Source: Streptomyces vinaceus (GTDB lineage: Bacteria; Actinomycetota; Actinomycetes; Streptomycetales; Streptomycetaceae). Taken from it: DNA of 64,000 nucleotides. The translations under genes and the position numbers were made by a program. Below are positions 1-11,116 of this stretch, in pieces. The notes below the pieces were generated by a model. The model did not search any database. It saw only the letters and a list, made by a program, of their open reading frames with translations, and was not told the DNA's origin. Within the stretch, counting starts at the first letter, position 1. Each line of letters starts with the position of its first letter. Where the stretch lies: positions 5,893,501 through 5,957,500 of the forward strand of contig NZ_CP023692.1 in assembly GCF_008704935.1 (NCBI RefSeq), read 5' to 3'.

Positions 1-903
<903 letters not shown>

Positions 904-920
904 GTGCGCTCCTGCCTAGG

Positions 921-944
921 GCAATGGTTGTGGGGCGTACCTTT
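921..944. promoter_or_regulatory. Candidate operator, copy 1 (permease promoter)
   Basis: GCAATGGTT at the left end, TG at positions 11-12 and TACCTT at 19-24 match the element at 1782-1805 with no gap (17 of 24 bases). Inside is a GGT...ACC inverted pair. It sits just upstream of the permease ATG. Control by the adjacent GntR-family regulator is inferred. Confidence 0.5.
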
Positions 945-969
945 GTCGTAGGGGAGTGGACTGCGCAAG

Positions 970-990
970 ACCCCTGCGTTAAACAGGGGT
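970..990 (-). terminator. Short hairpin behind the GntR gene
   Basis: A 7-bp perfect stem (ACCCCTG/CAGGGGT) with a 7-nt AT-rich loop lies 23 nt beyond the regulator stop codon and upstream of the permease. It has no T-run, so termination is only plausible. Confidence 0.35.
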
Positions 991-1013
991 TACGAAAAGC
1001 TCACGGACACGAC

Positions 1014-1760
1014 CTAGGCGAGGAAGCCGCGCAGCAGGGCCGCCGTTCCGCAGCAGTGCTCGCGCATCACCTCGCGCGCCGCGTCCGGGTGGCGTTCCAG
1101 CACCGCCTCCACGAGCGCGCTGTGCTGCTGCTGCGAGTGCTCCAGGTTGCGCACCAGCAGCGGGATGCAGTCCAGCAGGTCGTTCACGGTGGCCCGGACG
1201 GCGGCGTACTGGGCCGTGAGGGTGGCCGATCCGGCGAGTTCGCACAGGGTGAGGTGGAACAGGGTGTCCTGGCGGCGGTAGTCGCCCAGCTGGGCGTCGT
1301 GGGTGGCGGCCAGCGCGCCGAGCAGCCGCTCGGAGCCCTCCTCCGTCAGCCCCTGGGAGGCGCACAGTCCGGCCGCGCCCACCTCCAGGACCTCGCGGAA
1401 CCGCAGGACGTCCTCGATGTCCACCCCCACCACGCGCCGGCGCAGCTCGTCCTCGGCGCCGCCGGCCGGGGTGTCGGGGCGGGGGAGCACGAACGTTCCG
1501 CCGTACCGCCCGCGCCGGGCCTCCACCAGGCCCTGGTCCTGGAGCACCTTCAGCACCTCGCGCAGGGTGACCCGGCTGATCCCCATCCGCTCCGCCAGCT
1601 CCCGCTCGGGCGGCAGCCGTTCGCCGCCCGGCACCAGACCCAGCCGGACCACCTGGAGGATCTGCTCCAGGGCCTCCTCGAAACCGTTGCCCGCCCGCAC
1701 CTGCCGCAGTACCGGATTCAGCCGCGCGATCGCGCCGCCTTCGCTCGCCGTGTCGGTCAT
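1014..1760 (-). CDS. GntR/FadR-family transcriptional regulator
   Basis: A 248-residue DNA-binding regulator. A winged helix-turn-helix occupies about residues 40-90 (PPERELAERMGISRVTLREV), followed by an all-helical FCD effector domain to about residue 240 with histidine/aspartate residues typical of metal-dependent ligand pockets. The ATG was chosen because AGGAG precedes it; an upstream in-frame ATG at 1781 has no such site. It lies between the permease gene and the divergent glnA4 operon, so it probably controls both, with ethanolamine or a derivative as effector (inference). Its own promoter overlaps one of the two shared motif copies, which suggests autoregulation. Confidence 0.85.
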   Translation of the reverse strand: MTDTASEGGAIARLNPVLRQVRAGNGFEEALEQILQVVRLGLVPGGERLPPERELAERMGISRVTLREVLKVLQDQGLVEARRGRYGGTFVLPRPDTPAGGAEDELRRRVVGVDIEDVLRFREVLEVGAAGLCASQGLTEEGSERLLGALAATHDAQLGDYRRQDTLFHLTLCELAGSATLTAQYAAVRATVNDLLDCIPLLVRNLEHSQQQHSALVEAVLERHPDAAREVMREHCCGTAALLRGFLA

Positions 1761-1781
1761 CTCGGCTCCTCCCCTTCCCAA

Positions 1782-1805
1782 GCAATGGTTCTGTTCAATA
1801 CCTTA
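1782..1805. promoter_or_regulatory. Candidate operator, copy 2 (regulator/glnA4 intergenic)
   Basis: Second copy of the element at 921-944: GCAATGGTT, then TG, five free bases and TACCTT. It lies in the 77-nt divergent gap, 22 nt upstream of the regulator ATG and 32 nt upstream of the glnA4 GTG, so one bound protein could affect both directions. Confidence 0.5.
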
Positions 1806-1837
1806 GGCGTTCTCGGCTCACCGAAGGAGAGATTCCA

Positions 1838-3202
1838 GTGGTAGACCGCAAGCCCCCGCTCGCCCCCGAGGAGCTCCGCGCCCTCGTGGCGGGCGGAGAG
1901 ATCGACACCGTCGTCCTGGCCTTCCCCGACATGCAGGGGCGCCTCCAGGGCAAGCGGTTCGCCGCCCAGTTCTTCCTCGACGAGGTCCTCGCCCACGGCA
2001 CCGAGGGCTGCAACTACCTCCTCGCCGTCGACACGGACATGAACACCGTCGACGGCTACGAGATGTCCTCCTGGGACCGCGGCTACGGCGACTTCGCCAT
2101 GCACCCCGACCTCGCGACCCTGCGCCGGATCCCCTGGAACCCGGGCAGCGCCTTCGTCCTGGCCGACCTCGCCTGGAACGACGGCTCGCCCGTCGTCGCC
2201 GCGCCCCGCCAGATCCTGCGCCGCCAGCTGGAGCGCCTCGCGGAGCACGGGTACACGGCCATGGTCGGCACCGAGCTGGAGTTCATGGTCTTCCAGGACA
2301 CCTACGAGCAGGCCTGGAACTCCGGCTACCGCGGACTGACCCCCGCCAACCAGTACAACATCGACTACTCGGTCCTCGGCACCGGCCGCATCGAGCCCCT
2401 GCTGCGCCGGATCCGCAACGAGATGCAGGCCGCGGGCCTGACCGTGGAGTCCGCCAAGGGCGAGTGCAACCTCGGCCAGCACGAGATCGCCTTCCGCTAC
2501 GACGAGGCGCTGACCACCTGCGACCAGCACGCCGTCTACAAGACGGGCGCCAAGGAGATCGCCTCCCAGGAAGGCGTCTCGCTCACCTTCATGGCCAAGT
2601 TCGACGAGCGCGAGGGCAACTCCTGCCATATCCACCTCTCGCTGGGCGACGCCGACGGGCACAACGCGATGGCCGGTGACGGCCCCGGCGGAATGTCACC
2701 GGTGATGCGGCACTTCCTGGCCGGTCAGCTGGCCGCGCTGCGCGACTTCTCCCTTCTCTACGCCCCGAACATCAACTCGTACAAGCGTTTCCGGCCGGGA
2801 TCCTTCGCGCCGACCGCCGTCGCCTGGGGCGTGGACAACCGGACCTGCGCGCTCCGGGTCGTCGGCCACGGCCGCTCCATGCGCTTCGAGAACCGCCTCC
2901 CCGGCGGCGACGTCAACCCGTACCTCGCCGTCGCCGGCCTGGTCGCGGCCGGTCTGTACGGCATCGAGCACCGCCTCGAACTGCCCGAGGCCTGCGCGGG
3001 CAACGCCTACACCGCCGACTTCGCACACGTTCCCACCACCCTGCGCGAGGCCGCGGAGCTCTGGGAGAACAGCGAGATCGCCAAGTCCGCCTTCGGACCC
3101 GAAGTCGTCGCCCACTACCGCAACATGGCCCGCGTGGAACTGGACGCGTACGACTCCGCCGTCACCGACTGGGAGCTGCGCCGCTCCTTCGAACGCCTGT
3201 AG
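1838..3202 (+). CDS. glnA4: Gamma-glutamylethanolamide synthetase (GlnA4-type)
   Basis: Glutamine synthetase-fold enzyme of 454 residues that should join glutamate to an amine using ATP. Class signatures are present: metal-binding ELEF (145-149), GECNLGQHEI (208-217), NSCHIHLSL (261-269), NRTCALR (334-340) and the glutamate/metal segment ENRLPGGDVNPY (351-362). The GTG start follows GAAGGAGA by 7 nt. In S. coelicolor the GlnA4 enzyme glutamylates ethanolamine (established). Here the neighbouring ethanolamine-type permease, FadR-like regulator, aldehyde dehydrogenase and SDR gene give the same context. It is not the biosynthetic GlnA or GlnII. A polyamine substrate (GlnA2/GlnA3-like) is the main alternative. 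Confidence 0.85.
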   Translation: MVDRKPPLAPEELRALVAGGEIDTVVLAFPDMQGRLQGKRFAAQFFLDEVLAHGTEGCNYLLAVDTDMNTVDGYEMSSWDRGYGDFAMHPDLATLRRIPWNPGSAFVLADLAWNDGSPVVAAPRQILRRQLERLAEHGYTAMVGTELEFMVFQDTYEQAWNSGYRGLTPANQYNIDYSVLGTGRIEPLLRRIRNEMQAAGLTVESAKGECNLGQHEIAFRYDEALTTCDQHAVYKTGAKEIASQEGVSLTFMAKFDEREGNSCHIHLSLGDADGHNAMAGDGPGGMSPVMRHFLAGQLAALRDFSLLYAPNINSYKRFRPGSFAPTAVAWGVDNRTCALRVVGHGRSMRFENRLPGGDVNPYLAVAGLVAAGLYGIEHRLELPEACAGNAYTADFAHVPTTLREAAELWENSEIAKSAFGPEVVAHYRNMARVELDAYDSAVTDWELRRSFERL

Positions 3203-3277
3203 TCACCTGGCCATCCGGTCGCCACCCGGCCGACCGGCCACCGCCAACCCTGCCCCCGAACATCTGTGAGGCAATAC

Positions 3278-4657
3278 GTGTCCGACGTGCTGGCCCCCGA
3301 CCAGTTGACAGTCTTGAACCCGGCCACCGAGGAGGTCGTCGCCGTCGTCCCGGCCGCCACACGGGACGACGTCGACGCCGCCGTCGCACGGGCCGCCGCG
3401 GCCCAGCGCGGCTGGGCCGCGGCCGCCCCCGCCGACCGGGCCCGGCTGCTGCGCCGCTTCGCCGCGGTCGTCGACGGGCACATCGAGGAACTCGCCCGGC
3501 TGGAGGTCCGCGAGGCCGGACACACCATCGGCAACGCCCGCTGGGAAGCCGGCAACGTCCGCGACCTGCTCGAATTCGCCGCCGGGGGAGTGGAGCGGCT
3601 CTCCGGACGGCAGATCCCCGTCGCCGGCGGCATCGACGTCACCTTCCTCGAACCCCTCGGCGTCATCGGCGTGATCGCCCCGTGGAACTTCCCCATGCCG
3701 ATCGCCGCCTGGGGCCTGGCCCCCGCCCTGGCCGCCGGCAACGCCGTCCTCCTCAAGCCCGCCGAGACCACCCCGCTCACCGCCCTGCGCCTCGCCGAAC
3801 TCGCCCTCGAAGCCGGGATCCCCGAGCACCTCTTCCAGGTGCTCCCCGGCCGCGGGAGCGTCGCCGGGGACGCGCTCGTCGAGCACCCGGGCGTCGCGAA
3901 GATCGTCTTCACCGGGTCCACCCCGGTCGGCAAGCAGATCATGGCCAAGTGCGCCGACCGGGTGAAGCGCGTCACCCTCGAACTCGGCGGCAAGAGCCCC
4001 AACATCGTCTTCGCCGACGCGGACCTCGAAGCCGCCGCGGCCGCCGCGCCGATGTCCTTCCTCGACAACACCGGCCAGGACTGCTGCGCCCGTACGCGGA
4101 TCCTCGTCCAGCGCTCCGCCTACGACCGGTTCCTGGAACTGCTCGCCCCCGGCATCGAGGGCGTCGTCGTCGGCGACCCCGCCGACGAGAAGACCCAGAT
4201 GGGTCCGCTGATCTCCCGCGTGCAACTGGACCGCGTACGGTCCTACGTCACCGACGACCTCACCGCGATCCGCGGCACCGCCCCCGAGGGCCCCGGCTTC
4301 TGGTACCCGCCGACCCTGATCACGGACGTCGCCCCCACCGCGCCCGTGGCCGCCGCCGAGGTCTTCGGCCCCGTGGCCGTCGTCCTCCCCTTCGAGGACG
4401 AGGAGGACGCCGTACGCCTGGCCAACGCGACCGACTACGGGCTCTCCGGCTCCCTCTGGACCCGCGACATCGGCCGCGCGCTGCGCGTCTCGCGCGCCGT
4501 CGCCGCCGGCAACCTGTCCGTCAACTCCCACAGCAGCGTCCGCTACTGGACCCCCTTCGGCGGCTACAAGCAGTCCGGACTCGGCCGCGAGCTCGGACCC
4601 GACGCCCTCACCGCATTCACCGAGACCAAGAACGTCTTCATCAGCACGGAGGCCTGA
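3278..4657 (+). CDS. NAD(P)-dependent aldehyde dehydrogenase
   Basis: ALDH-superfamily enzyme of 459 residues. It carries the PWNFP segment, the catalytic glutamate in ELGGKSP (residue about 235) and the catalytic cysteine in GQDCCARTR (about residue 269). The GTG at 3278 is preferred over an in-frame GTG at 3266 because GTGAGG lies 6 nt before it. The gene follows glnA4 by 75 nt in the same direction and is followed after 7 nt by an SDR gene. In the proposed route it would oxidise gamma-glutamyl-acetaldehyde to gamma-glutamylglycine (inference). No signal peptide; cytoplasmic. Confidence 0.9.
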   Translation: MSDVLAPDQLTVLNPATEEVVAVVPAATRDDVDAAVARAAAAQRGWAAAAPADRARLLRRFAAVVDGHIEELARLEVREAGHTIGNARWEAGNVRDLLEFAAGGVERLSGRQIPVAGGIDVTFLEPLGVIGVIAPWNFPMPIAAWGLAPALAAGNAVLLKPAETTPLTALRLAELALEAGIPEHLFQVLPGRGSVAGDALVEHPGVAKIVFTGSTPVGKQIMAKCADRVKRVTLELGGKSPNIVFADADLEAAAAAAPMSFLDNTGQDCCARTRILVQRSAYDRFLELLAPGIEGVVVGDPADEKTQMGPLISRVQLDRVRSYVTDDLTAIRGTAPEGPGFWYPPTLITDVAPTAPVAAAEVFGPVAVVLPFEDEEDAVRLANATDYGLSGSLWTRDIGRALRVSRAVAAGNLSVNSHSSVRYWTPFGGYKQSGLGRELGPDALTAFTETKNVFISTEA

Positions 4658-4664
4658 GCCCACC

Positions 4665-5456
4665 ATGACCACTTCTGACACCGAGATCGTCTGCCGCCGC
4701 CTGGTCGGCCGTACCGCCGTCATCACCGGAGCCGGCAGCGGCATCGGCCTCGCCACCGCCCGCCGCCTGGCCTCCGAGGGCGCCAACGTGGTCTGCGCCG
4801 ACATCGACGAGAGCGCCGGCAAGGCGGCCGCCGAGGAGGTCGGCGGCCTGTTCGTCAAGGTCGACGTCACCAGCCCGGAGGAGGTCGAGGCCCTCTTCAA
4901 GACCGCCTTCGACACCTACGGCTCGGTCGACATCGCCTTCAACAACGCGGGCATCTCGCCCCCGGACGACGACTCGATCCTCACCACCGGCCTGGAGGCC
5001 TGGAAGCGGGTCCAGGACGTCAACCTCACCTCCGTCTACCTGTGCTGCAAGGCCGCCCTGCCCTACATGCAGCGCCAGGGCCGCGGCTCCATCATCAACA
5101 CCGCCTCGTTCGTCGCCATCATGGGCGCGGCGACCTCGCAGATCTCGTACACCGCCTCCAAGGGCGGCGTGCTCGCCATGTCGCGCGAGCTCGGCGTGCA
5201 GTTCGCCCGCGAGGGCATCCGCGTCAACGCGCTGTGCCCGGGGCCGGTCAACACCCCGCTGCTGCAGGAGCTGTTCGCCAAGGACCCGGAGCGGGCCGCC
5301 CGCCGCCTGGTCCACATCCCGCTCGGCCGGTTCGCCGAACCCACCGAGATCGCGGCCGCCGTCGCGTTCCTCGCGAGCGACGACTCCTCGTTCATCAACG
5401 CCACCGACTTCCTGGTCGACGGCGGCATCTCGGGCGCGTACGTGACGCCGCTGTAA
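4665..5456 (+). CDS. SDR-family oxidoreductase
   Basis: Classical short-chain dehydrogenase of 263 residues: cofactor motif TGAGSGIG (21-28), NNAG (93-96), and catalytic S148, Y162 and K166 (YTASK). Acidic residues after the second strand (ADID) favour NAD(H). It is the last gene of the glnA4 operon, 7 nt behind the aldehyde dehydrogenase gene, and a strong hairpin follows. The likely role is oxidation of the hydroxyl of gamma-glutamylethanolamide to the aldehyde. Annotation as 3-oxoacyl-ACP reductase would reflect family similarity only. Confidence 0.88.
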   Translation: MTTSDTEIVCRRLVGRTAVITGAGSGIGLATARRLASEGANVVCADIDESAGKAAAEEVGGLFVKVDVTSPEEVEALFKTAFDTYGSVDIAFNNAGISPPDDDSILTTGLEAWKRVQDVNLTSVYLCCKAALPYMQRQGRGSIINTASFVAIMGAATSQISYTASKGGVLAMSRELGVQFAREGIRVNALCPGPVNTPLLQELFAKDPERAARRLVHIPLGRFAEPTEIAAAVAFLASDDSSFINATDFLVDGGISGAYVTPL

Positions 5457-5478
5457 GCGTTCACCCGGGCTCCACCCG

Positions 5479-5516
5479 CACGACAGCCGGACGTCGCACG
5501 ACGTCCGGCTGTCGTG
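5479..5516 (+). terminator. Terminator of the glnA4 operon
   Basis: Perfect 18-bp inverted repeat (CACGACAGCCGGACGTCG and its complement) around a 2-nt centre, 22 nt after the SDR stop codon. No long T-run, as is usual in Streptomyces. Confidence 0.8.
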
Positions 5517-5555
5517 TCCTACCGTCCGAGATGATCTTCGTAGGAACGTGAGGAA

Positions 5556-6854
<1,299 letters not shown>

Positions 6855-6886
6855 GCCGTGTCTTCCGGATCAGGGTGGGCCCGGGG

Positions 6887-8092
6887 CTACAGGAACGTGC
6901 GGCCCTCGCCCCGGTAGGTCGGGACGGTGGCCGTCACCCGGTCGCCGTCGACGAGGTGCAACGCCTCGAAGCGCTCGCACAGTTCCCCCGCCTTGGCGTG
7001 GCGGAACCAGACCCGGTCGCCGATCAGCAGATCGTCGGCCGGGCTGCCGAGCAGCGGCGTCTGCACCTCGCCGGCCCCCTCCTGGGGGTCGTAGCGCAGC
7101 CCCTGCGGAAGGTACGGGACCGGCAGCCGGTCCGGGCCGGCCGCGCCGGAGGCGGGGTACCCGCCGCCGAGGACGGTGACCACCCCGACGCCGGGCCTGC
7201 GGACCACCGGCTGGGCGAACAGCGCCGCCGGGCGGCCGCGGAAGGACGTGTAGTTGTCGAACAGCCGCGGCACGTACAGCCCCGAGCCGGCGGCGATCTC
7301 CGTGACCGCCTCCTCGGCGGCGGTCTGCTGCACGCTGCCGGTGCCGCCGCCGTTGACGAACTCCAGGTCCGGCACGACCGCGCGGACGGCCCGTACGGCT
7401 TCGGCGCGGCGGCCCGCGAGCTCCTTGCGGGCGGCCGCCTGCATGAGCCGGATGGCGCGGGAGCGCAGCGGACGCCCGGCGAGGGCGTCCCCGACGCCGG
7501 CGACATGGCCCTCGTAACCCATGATCCCCACGACCCGGAAGCCCGGGCGGGCGGACACGGTACGGGCGAGGTCCGCGAGCTGGGCCGGCTCGCGCAGCGG
7601 CGAACGGCGGGCGCCCACGCGGAACCTGCCGCCGAGGAGGTGGAGGGCGGTGTCCAGCTCCAGGCAGACCCGGACCTCCTGCGTCCCGCCCTCGCGCGCC
7701 CCGTCGATCAGCTCCAGCTGGGCGGGGTCGTCGACCATGACGGTGACGGCCGCGGCCAATTTGGGATCGCCCGCGAGCTCGGCGAAGCCGGCGCGGTCGG
7801 CGGAGGGGTAGGCGAGGAGCACGTCCTCGAACCCGGAGCGGGCCAGCCAGATGCTCTCGGCGAGGGTGTACGACATGATCCCGGCGAAACCGGGCCGGGC
7901 CAGCACCCGTTCGAGGAGCGCGCGGCAGCGGACGGACTTGCTGGCGACGCGGATCGGCTTTCCGCCCGCGCGGCGGACGAGATCGTCGGCGTTGGCGTCG
8001 AACGCGGCGAGATCGACGATGGCCAGGGGCGCGTCGAGGTGCGCGGTCGCCCGCTCGTAACGGGCCCGGTCCCCACTGGCGGGAAGATTCAT
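6887..8092 (-). CDS. Fold-type III PLP amino-acid deaminase/aldolase-like protein
   Basis: A 401-residue protein with an alanine racemase-type N-terminal barrel. The PLP lysine is K52 in VASKSVRC, after HLDAPLAIVDL, and a C-terminal D-serine dehydratase/threonine aldolase-like domain follows. The family includes D-threonine aldolase and D-serine deaminase. The substrate cannot be told from sequence. No signal peptide. It converges with the secreted HAD gene (32 nt apart) and is divergent from the membrane protein/protease pair. Confidence 0.75.
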   Translation of the reverse strand: MNLPASGDRARYERATAHLDAPLAIVDLAAFDANADDLVRRAGGKPIRVASKSVRCRALLERVLARPGFAGIMSYTLAESIWLARSGFEDVLLAYPSADRAGFAELAGDPKLAAAVTVMVDDPAQLELIDGAREGGTQEVRVCLELDTALHLLGGRFRVGARRSPLREPAQLADLARTVSARPGFRVVGIMGYEGHVAGVGDALAGRPLRSRAIRLMQAAARKELAGRRAEAVRAVRAVVPDLEFVNGGGTGSVQQTAAEEAVTEIAAGSGLYVPRLFDNYTSFRGRPAALFAQPVVRRPGVGVVTVLGGGYPASGAAGPDRLPVPYLPQGLRYDPQEGAGEVQTPLLGSPADDLLIGDRVWFRHAKAGELCERFEALHLVDGDRVTATVPTYRGEGRTFL

Positions 8093-8268
8093 GGGCGGCA
8101 GCCTGCCAGATGGCCGTACCGGTGGGTAGGGGTCTGCGCCCGCCGCCCCCGGAGCCCCGCCGGCCCCCGGACCCCGCGCCGAGCCCGGTCCGGGCCCCGC
8201 GGCCGGGGCGGTCAGGGCGCGTAGAGTACGCGGTGGCAGCCGGACGGAACGGGGGGCGGAGCCGCCGG

Positions 8269-9060
8269 ATGAGTGCGTCTACACCGCGGACCGCGGTCCC
8301 GTCCGAGCCCGCGGCCGCATCCGGACCGGGGCGGCGCGGGACCGGCCGCGGCGTCGCCGTGGTGGTGTGCGCCGTACTGGGCGTCGGCCTCCTCGCGGGC
8401 GCCGGGGTCGGCGGATGGACGCAGCAGCGCGACGCCCAGCGGCCCCTGGCCCCCGCCGCGGCCTACCGCAAAGCCGGATCCCTGTGGCGCGAGACGCCGG
8501 TGGACAGCCTGATCCCGCCCGTCCTCGACGGCGCGGACGCCGGCCCCGGCGGCGCCGACCGGACCTGGATCCGCGTCGCGCTCGCCCCCGACTCCGACTG
8601 CGGGCCCGCGCTCGCCGCCGACTGGCAGGCGGCCCTCGCCGCCACCGGATGCACCCGCGTCCTGCGCGCCACTTACAGCGACGCCACCCGCAGCTCCCTC
8701 GTCACCGTCGGCCTCGTCTTCACCCCCGCCGACGCCGCCGGCATGGCGACCCTGCGCGGACGCCTCCCCGCCCCGCCCGGCTACGGGTTCGCCGACAGCC
8801 AGCGCGCCGCCTGGACCGCGTCCGTGGTTCCCGACGCCCCCGTCGTCGTCTACACCGTCTCCGCGTTCACCGACGGCCGTACGCTCGACTCCCCCCGCCC
8901 CGCCGAGGACATGATGCGCAAGGACGCCACCGGAGCCGTCGCCCAAGCCGGCCTCGGCCACGAGGCCAAGGGCGTCGCGGAGCGCGTGGAGCGCGCCGTA
9001 CGCACCCTCGCCGCGCCCGGGGCGCCCACCGCGCCCGCCCCGTCGGGCGCCCCCCGATGA
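8269..9060 (+). CDS. Membrane-anchored hypothetical protein coupled to the S8 protease
   Basis: A 263-residue protein with a short basic cytoplasmic head, one transmembrane helix (about 27-48) and an extracytoplasmic domain with two cysteines in a DCG...GCTR arrangement that may form a disulfide. I do not recognise a family. The ATG has GGAG 7 nt upstream; an in-frame GTG at 8233 lies 5 nt behind a TAGAGT box and could be a leaderless alternative. Its stop overlaps the protease start (ATGA), so the two are translationally coupled, and it may be a substrate, inhibitor or partner of that protease. Confidence 0.65.
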   Translation: MSASTPRTAVPSEPAAASGPGRRGTGRGVAVVVCAVLGVGLLAGAGVGGWTQQRDAQRPLAPAAAYRKAGSLWRETPVDSLIPPVLDGADAGPGGADRTWIRVALAPDSDCGPALAADWQAALAATGCTRVLRATYSDATRSSLVTVGLVFTPADAAGMATLRGRLPAPPGYGFADSQRAAWTASVVPDAPVVVYTVSAFTDGRTLDSPRPAEDMMRKDATGAVAQAGLGHEAKGVAERVERAVRTLAAPGAPTAPAPSGAPR

Positions 9061-10277
9061 GCCGCCCCCGGCTGGCCTCCCGGGCCGCCGCCGGCCTCGT
9101 GCTCGGGGCCCTGCTCGTCGCGGCCGGGGCCGGGCCCGCCGCCGCCGACACCGTCCGCGACCGGCAATGGGGGCTCACCGCCCTGCGGGCCGAGGAGGCC
9201 TGGGGGACCACCCAGGGCGCCGGGGTCACCGTCGCCGTGCTCGACACCGGGGTCGACGGCACCCACCCCGACCTCTCCGGGCAGGTGCTCGACGGGGCCG
9301 ACCTCATCGGCATGGGCGCCGGGCGCGGCGACCGCGCCTGGGCCCGGCACGGCACCGCCATGGCGGGGATCATCGCCGGGCACGGCCACGGCGGAAACCG
9401 CCGCCAAGGTGTCCTCGGCATCGCCCCCCAGGCCAAGATCCTCCCCGTCCGCGTGATCCTGGAGGAGGGAGACCCCGGCCGGGCCGCGGCACGCGAGAAC
9501 AAGGGCGGCGCCCTCGCCGAGGGCATCCGCTGGGCCGCCGACCACGGGGCTGACGTGATCAACCTCTCCCTCGGCGACGACAGCGACTCCGCCCACCACG
9601 AAGCCGCCGAGGACGAGGCCGTCCAGTACGCCCTCGGCAAGGGCGTGGTGGTCGTCGCCTCGGCCGGCAACGGCGGCCGCCAGGGCGACCACGCCTCCTA
9701 TCCGGCCGCCTACCCCGGGGTCATCGCCGTCACCGCCGTCGACCGCGGCGGCAGGAAGGCCCCCTTCTCCACCAGCAACTGGTACGCCGCCGTCAGCGCC
9801 CCCGGCGTGGACGTGGTCATCGCCGACCCCGACCGCTCCTACTACGAGGGCTGGGGCACCAGCGCCGCCTGCGCCTTCGTCTCCGGCGCCGCCGCCCTCG
9901 TCAAGGCCGCCCACCCGGACCTGTCCCCGGCCCAGATCAAGAGGCTGCTGGAGGCGACCGCCTCCGACGCCCCGCCCGGCGGGCGCGACGACTCCCGCGG
10001 ACACGGCCTCGTGGACCCCGTCGCCGCCCTCCAGGCCGCCGACGCGCTGCGCCCCGAGCCGCCGGTCCCCGCGCCCGTCGCCGCGGGGCAGCCGTACTTC
10101 GGCCCCGGCCCCGGGCCGGTACGGGCCGCCGGCCGCGGCGGCCGCCTCGGGGCTCCGGCGGCCGCGGGCGCCGGGCTGGCGCTGCTCCTGCTGGCCGCCG
10201 TACTGGCCCGGCGCCCTCGGGGCGCCCGGCGGGAGCGGGAGGGGGACCGGGAGCCGGACCGGGATAGGGTCGGGTAA
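9057..10277 (+). CDS. S8 (subtilisin-like) serine protease, mycosin type
   Basis: A 406-residue exported protease with a signal peptide to about residue 30 (AAA-D). The catalytic triad is D63 in VLDTGVDGTHPD, H98 in RHGTAMAG and S269 in GTSAACAFVSG. A Pro-rich linker leads to one C-terminal transmembrane helix (about 362-382) with a strongly charged Arg/Glu tail. This layout matches MycP mycosins of type VII secretion, where the protease is anchored on the outer membrane face. No EccB/C/D or EsxA/B gene is near, so an ESX role is only possible. It overlaps the previous gene by 4 nt; SseB follows after 2 nt. Confidence 0.88.
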   Translation: MSRPRLASRAAAGLVLGALLVAAGAGPAAADTVRDRQWGLTALRAEEAWGTTQGAGVTVAVLDTGVDGTHPDLSGQVLDGADLIGMGAGRGDRAWARHGTAMAGIIAGHGHGGNRRQGVLGIAPQAKILPVRVILEEGDPGRAAARENKGGALAEGIRWAADHGADVINLSLGDDSDSAHHEAAEDEAVQYALGKGVVVVASAGNGGRQGDHASYPAAYPGVIAVTAVDRGGRKAPFSTSNWYAAVSAPGVDVVIADPDRSYYEGWGTSAACAFVSGAAALVKAAHPDLSPAQIKRLLEATASDAPPGGRDDSRGHGLVDPVAALQAADALRPEPPVPAPVAAGQPYFGPGPGPVRAAGRGGRLGAPAAAGAGLALLLLAAVLARRPRGARREREGDREPDRDRVG

Positions 10278-10279
10278 CT

Positions 10280-11020
10280 GTGGCGAACAAAAACATTCCC
10301 GACCCCGGCTTCTCCGACGACGACGGCTCCGCCGACCCCCGGCTGAGCGCGGCCCTGGCCGCCTGGTCCGAGGACCGGGCGAAGGAGCCGGAGCTGCTGG
10401 CGGCCCTCAAGGGCGCCCGCCTGCTGGTCCCGGTCGTCGCCGTGCTCGGCGAGGTCGAGACCGACCCGGAGACCGGCCTGAAGCGCGAGAAGACCAGCGA
10501 CATGGCCGTTCCCACCCTGCGGGCGGGGGACCGCCGGGCGCTGCCCGCGTTCACCTCGATCGCCTCGCTGGCCCTGTGGGACCCGGCCGCCCGCCCGGTC
10601 GCCGTACCGCTGCACCAGGCCCTGGCCGCCGCCGCGCACGAGAAGGCCGACACCGTGGTCCTGGACCTGGCCGGGCCCGTCACCTACCAGCTCACCGGCC
10701 CCGCGCTGCTCGCGCTCGCCGAGGGCCGTACCGACGCCGGTCCGCTGGCCGACCCCGCGGTGCGCGAAGCCGTACGGGCCGCCGTCTCCGCCGAGCCCGC
10801 CGTGCTCCGCGCCCACCTCGGCCCGGGCGGGGCGGACGCCGACGGCACCCTCGCGATCGTGCTGGCCGCCGGGGCGCCGGCCTCCGCCGCGGCCCGCCGC
10901 GTCGCCGAGGCCCTGGCCGCCGACGAGACCCTGCGGGCCCGCCTCGTGCGCGGACTCGACCTGGCCCTGCTCCCGGAGGAGGCCCCGGCCCCGGCCGGCG
11001 AGCCGCTCTTCACCCGCTGA
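10280..11020 (+). CDS. SseB-domain protein
   Basis: A 246-residue cytoplasmic protein with an SseB N-terminal-like domain: the LVPVVA strand, the TSDMAVPTL segment and AFTSIASLALW around residues 50-100. The C-terminal half is Ala-rich helices. The GTG start comes 2 nt after the protease stop, so it is probably translationally coupled. SseB domains occur in enterobacterial rhodanese enhancers and widely in actinobacteria, where the function is unknown. A strong bidirectional hairpin follows. Confidence 0.75.
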   Translation: MANKNIPDPGFSDDDGSADPRLSAALAAWSEDRAKEPELLAALKGARLLVPVVAVLGEVETDPETGLKREKTSDMAVPTLRAGDRRALPAFTSIASLALWDPAARPVAVPLHQALAAAAHEKADTVVLDLAGPVTYQLTGPALLALAEGRTDAGPLADPAVREAVRAAVSAEPAVLRAHLGPGGADADGTLAIVLAAGAPASAAARRVAEALAADETLRARLVRGLDLALLPEEAPAPAGEPLFTR

Positions 11021-11063
11021 GCCGACGGAAAACGCCGAGCAGCGCAAACGCCGTGCGACGGAA

Positions 11064-11102
11064 ACGGGGAAGGGCCGGGGCAGTGCCCCGGCCCTTCCCC
11101 GT
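11064..11102. terminator. Bidirectional terminator between sseB-like and DUF1844 genes
   Basis: Perfect 19-bp inverted repeat around a single central G (11083), placed between convergent genes 43 nt after one stop codon and 14 nt before the other. Confidence 0.8.
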
Positions 11103-11116
11103 GCAGGACGTGCGGC

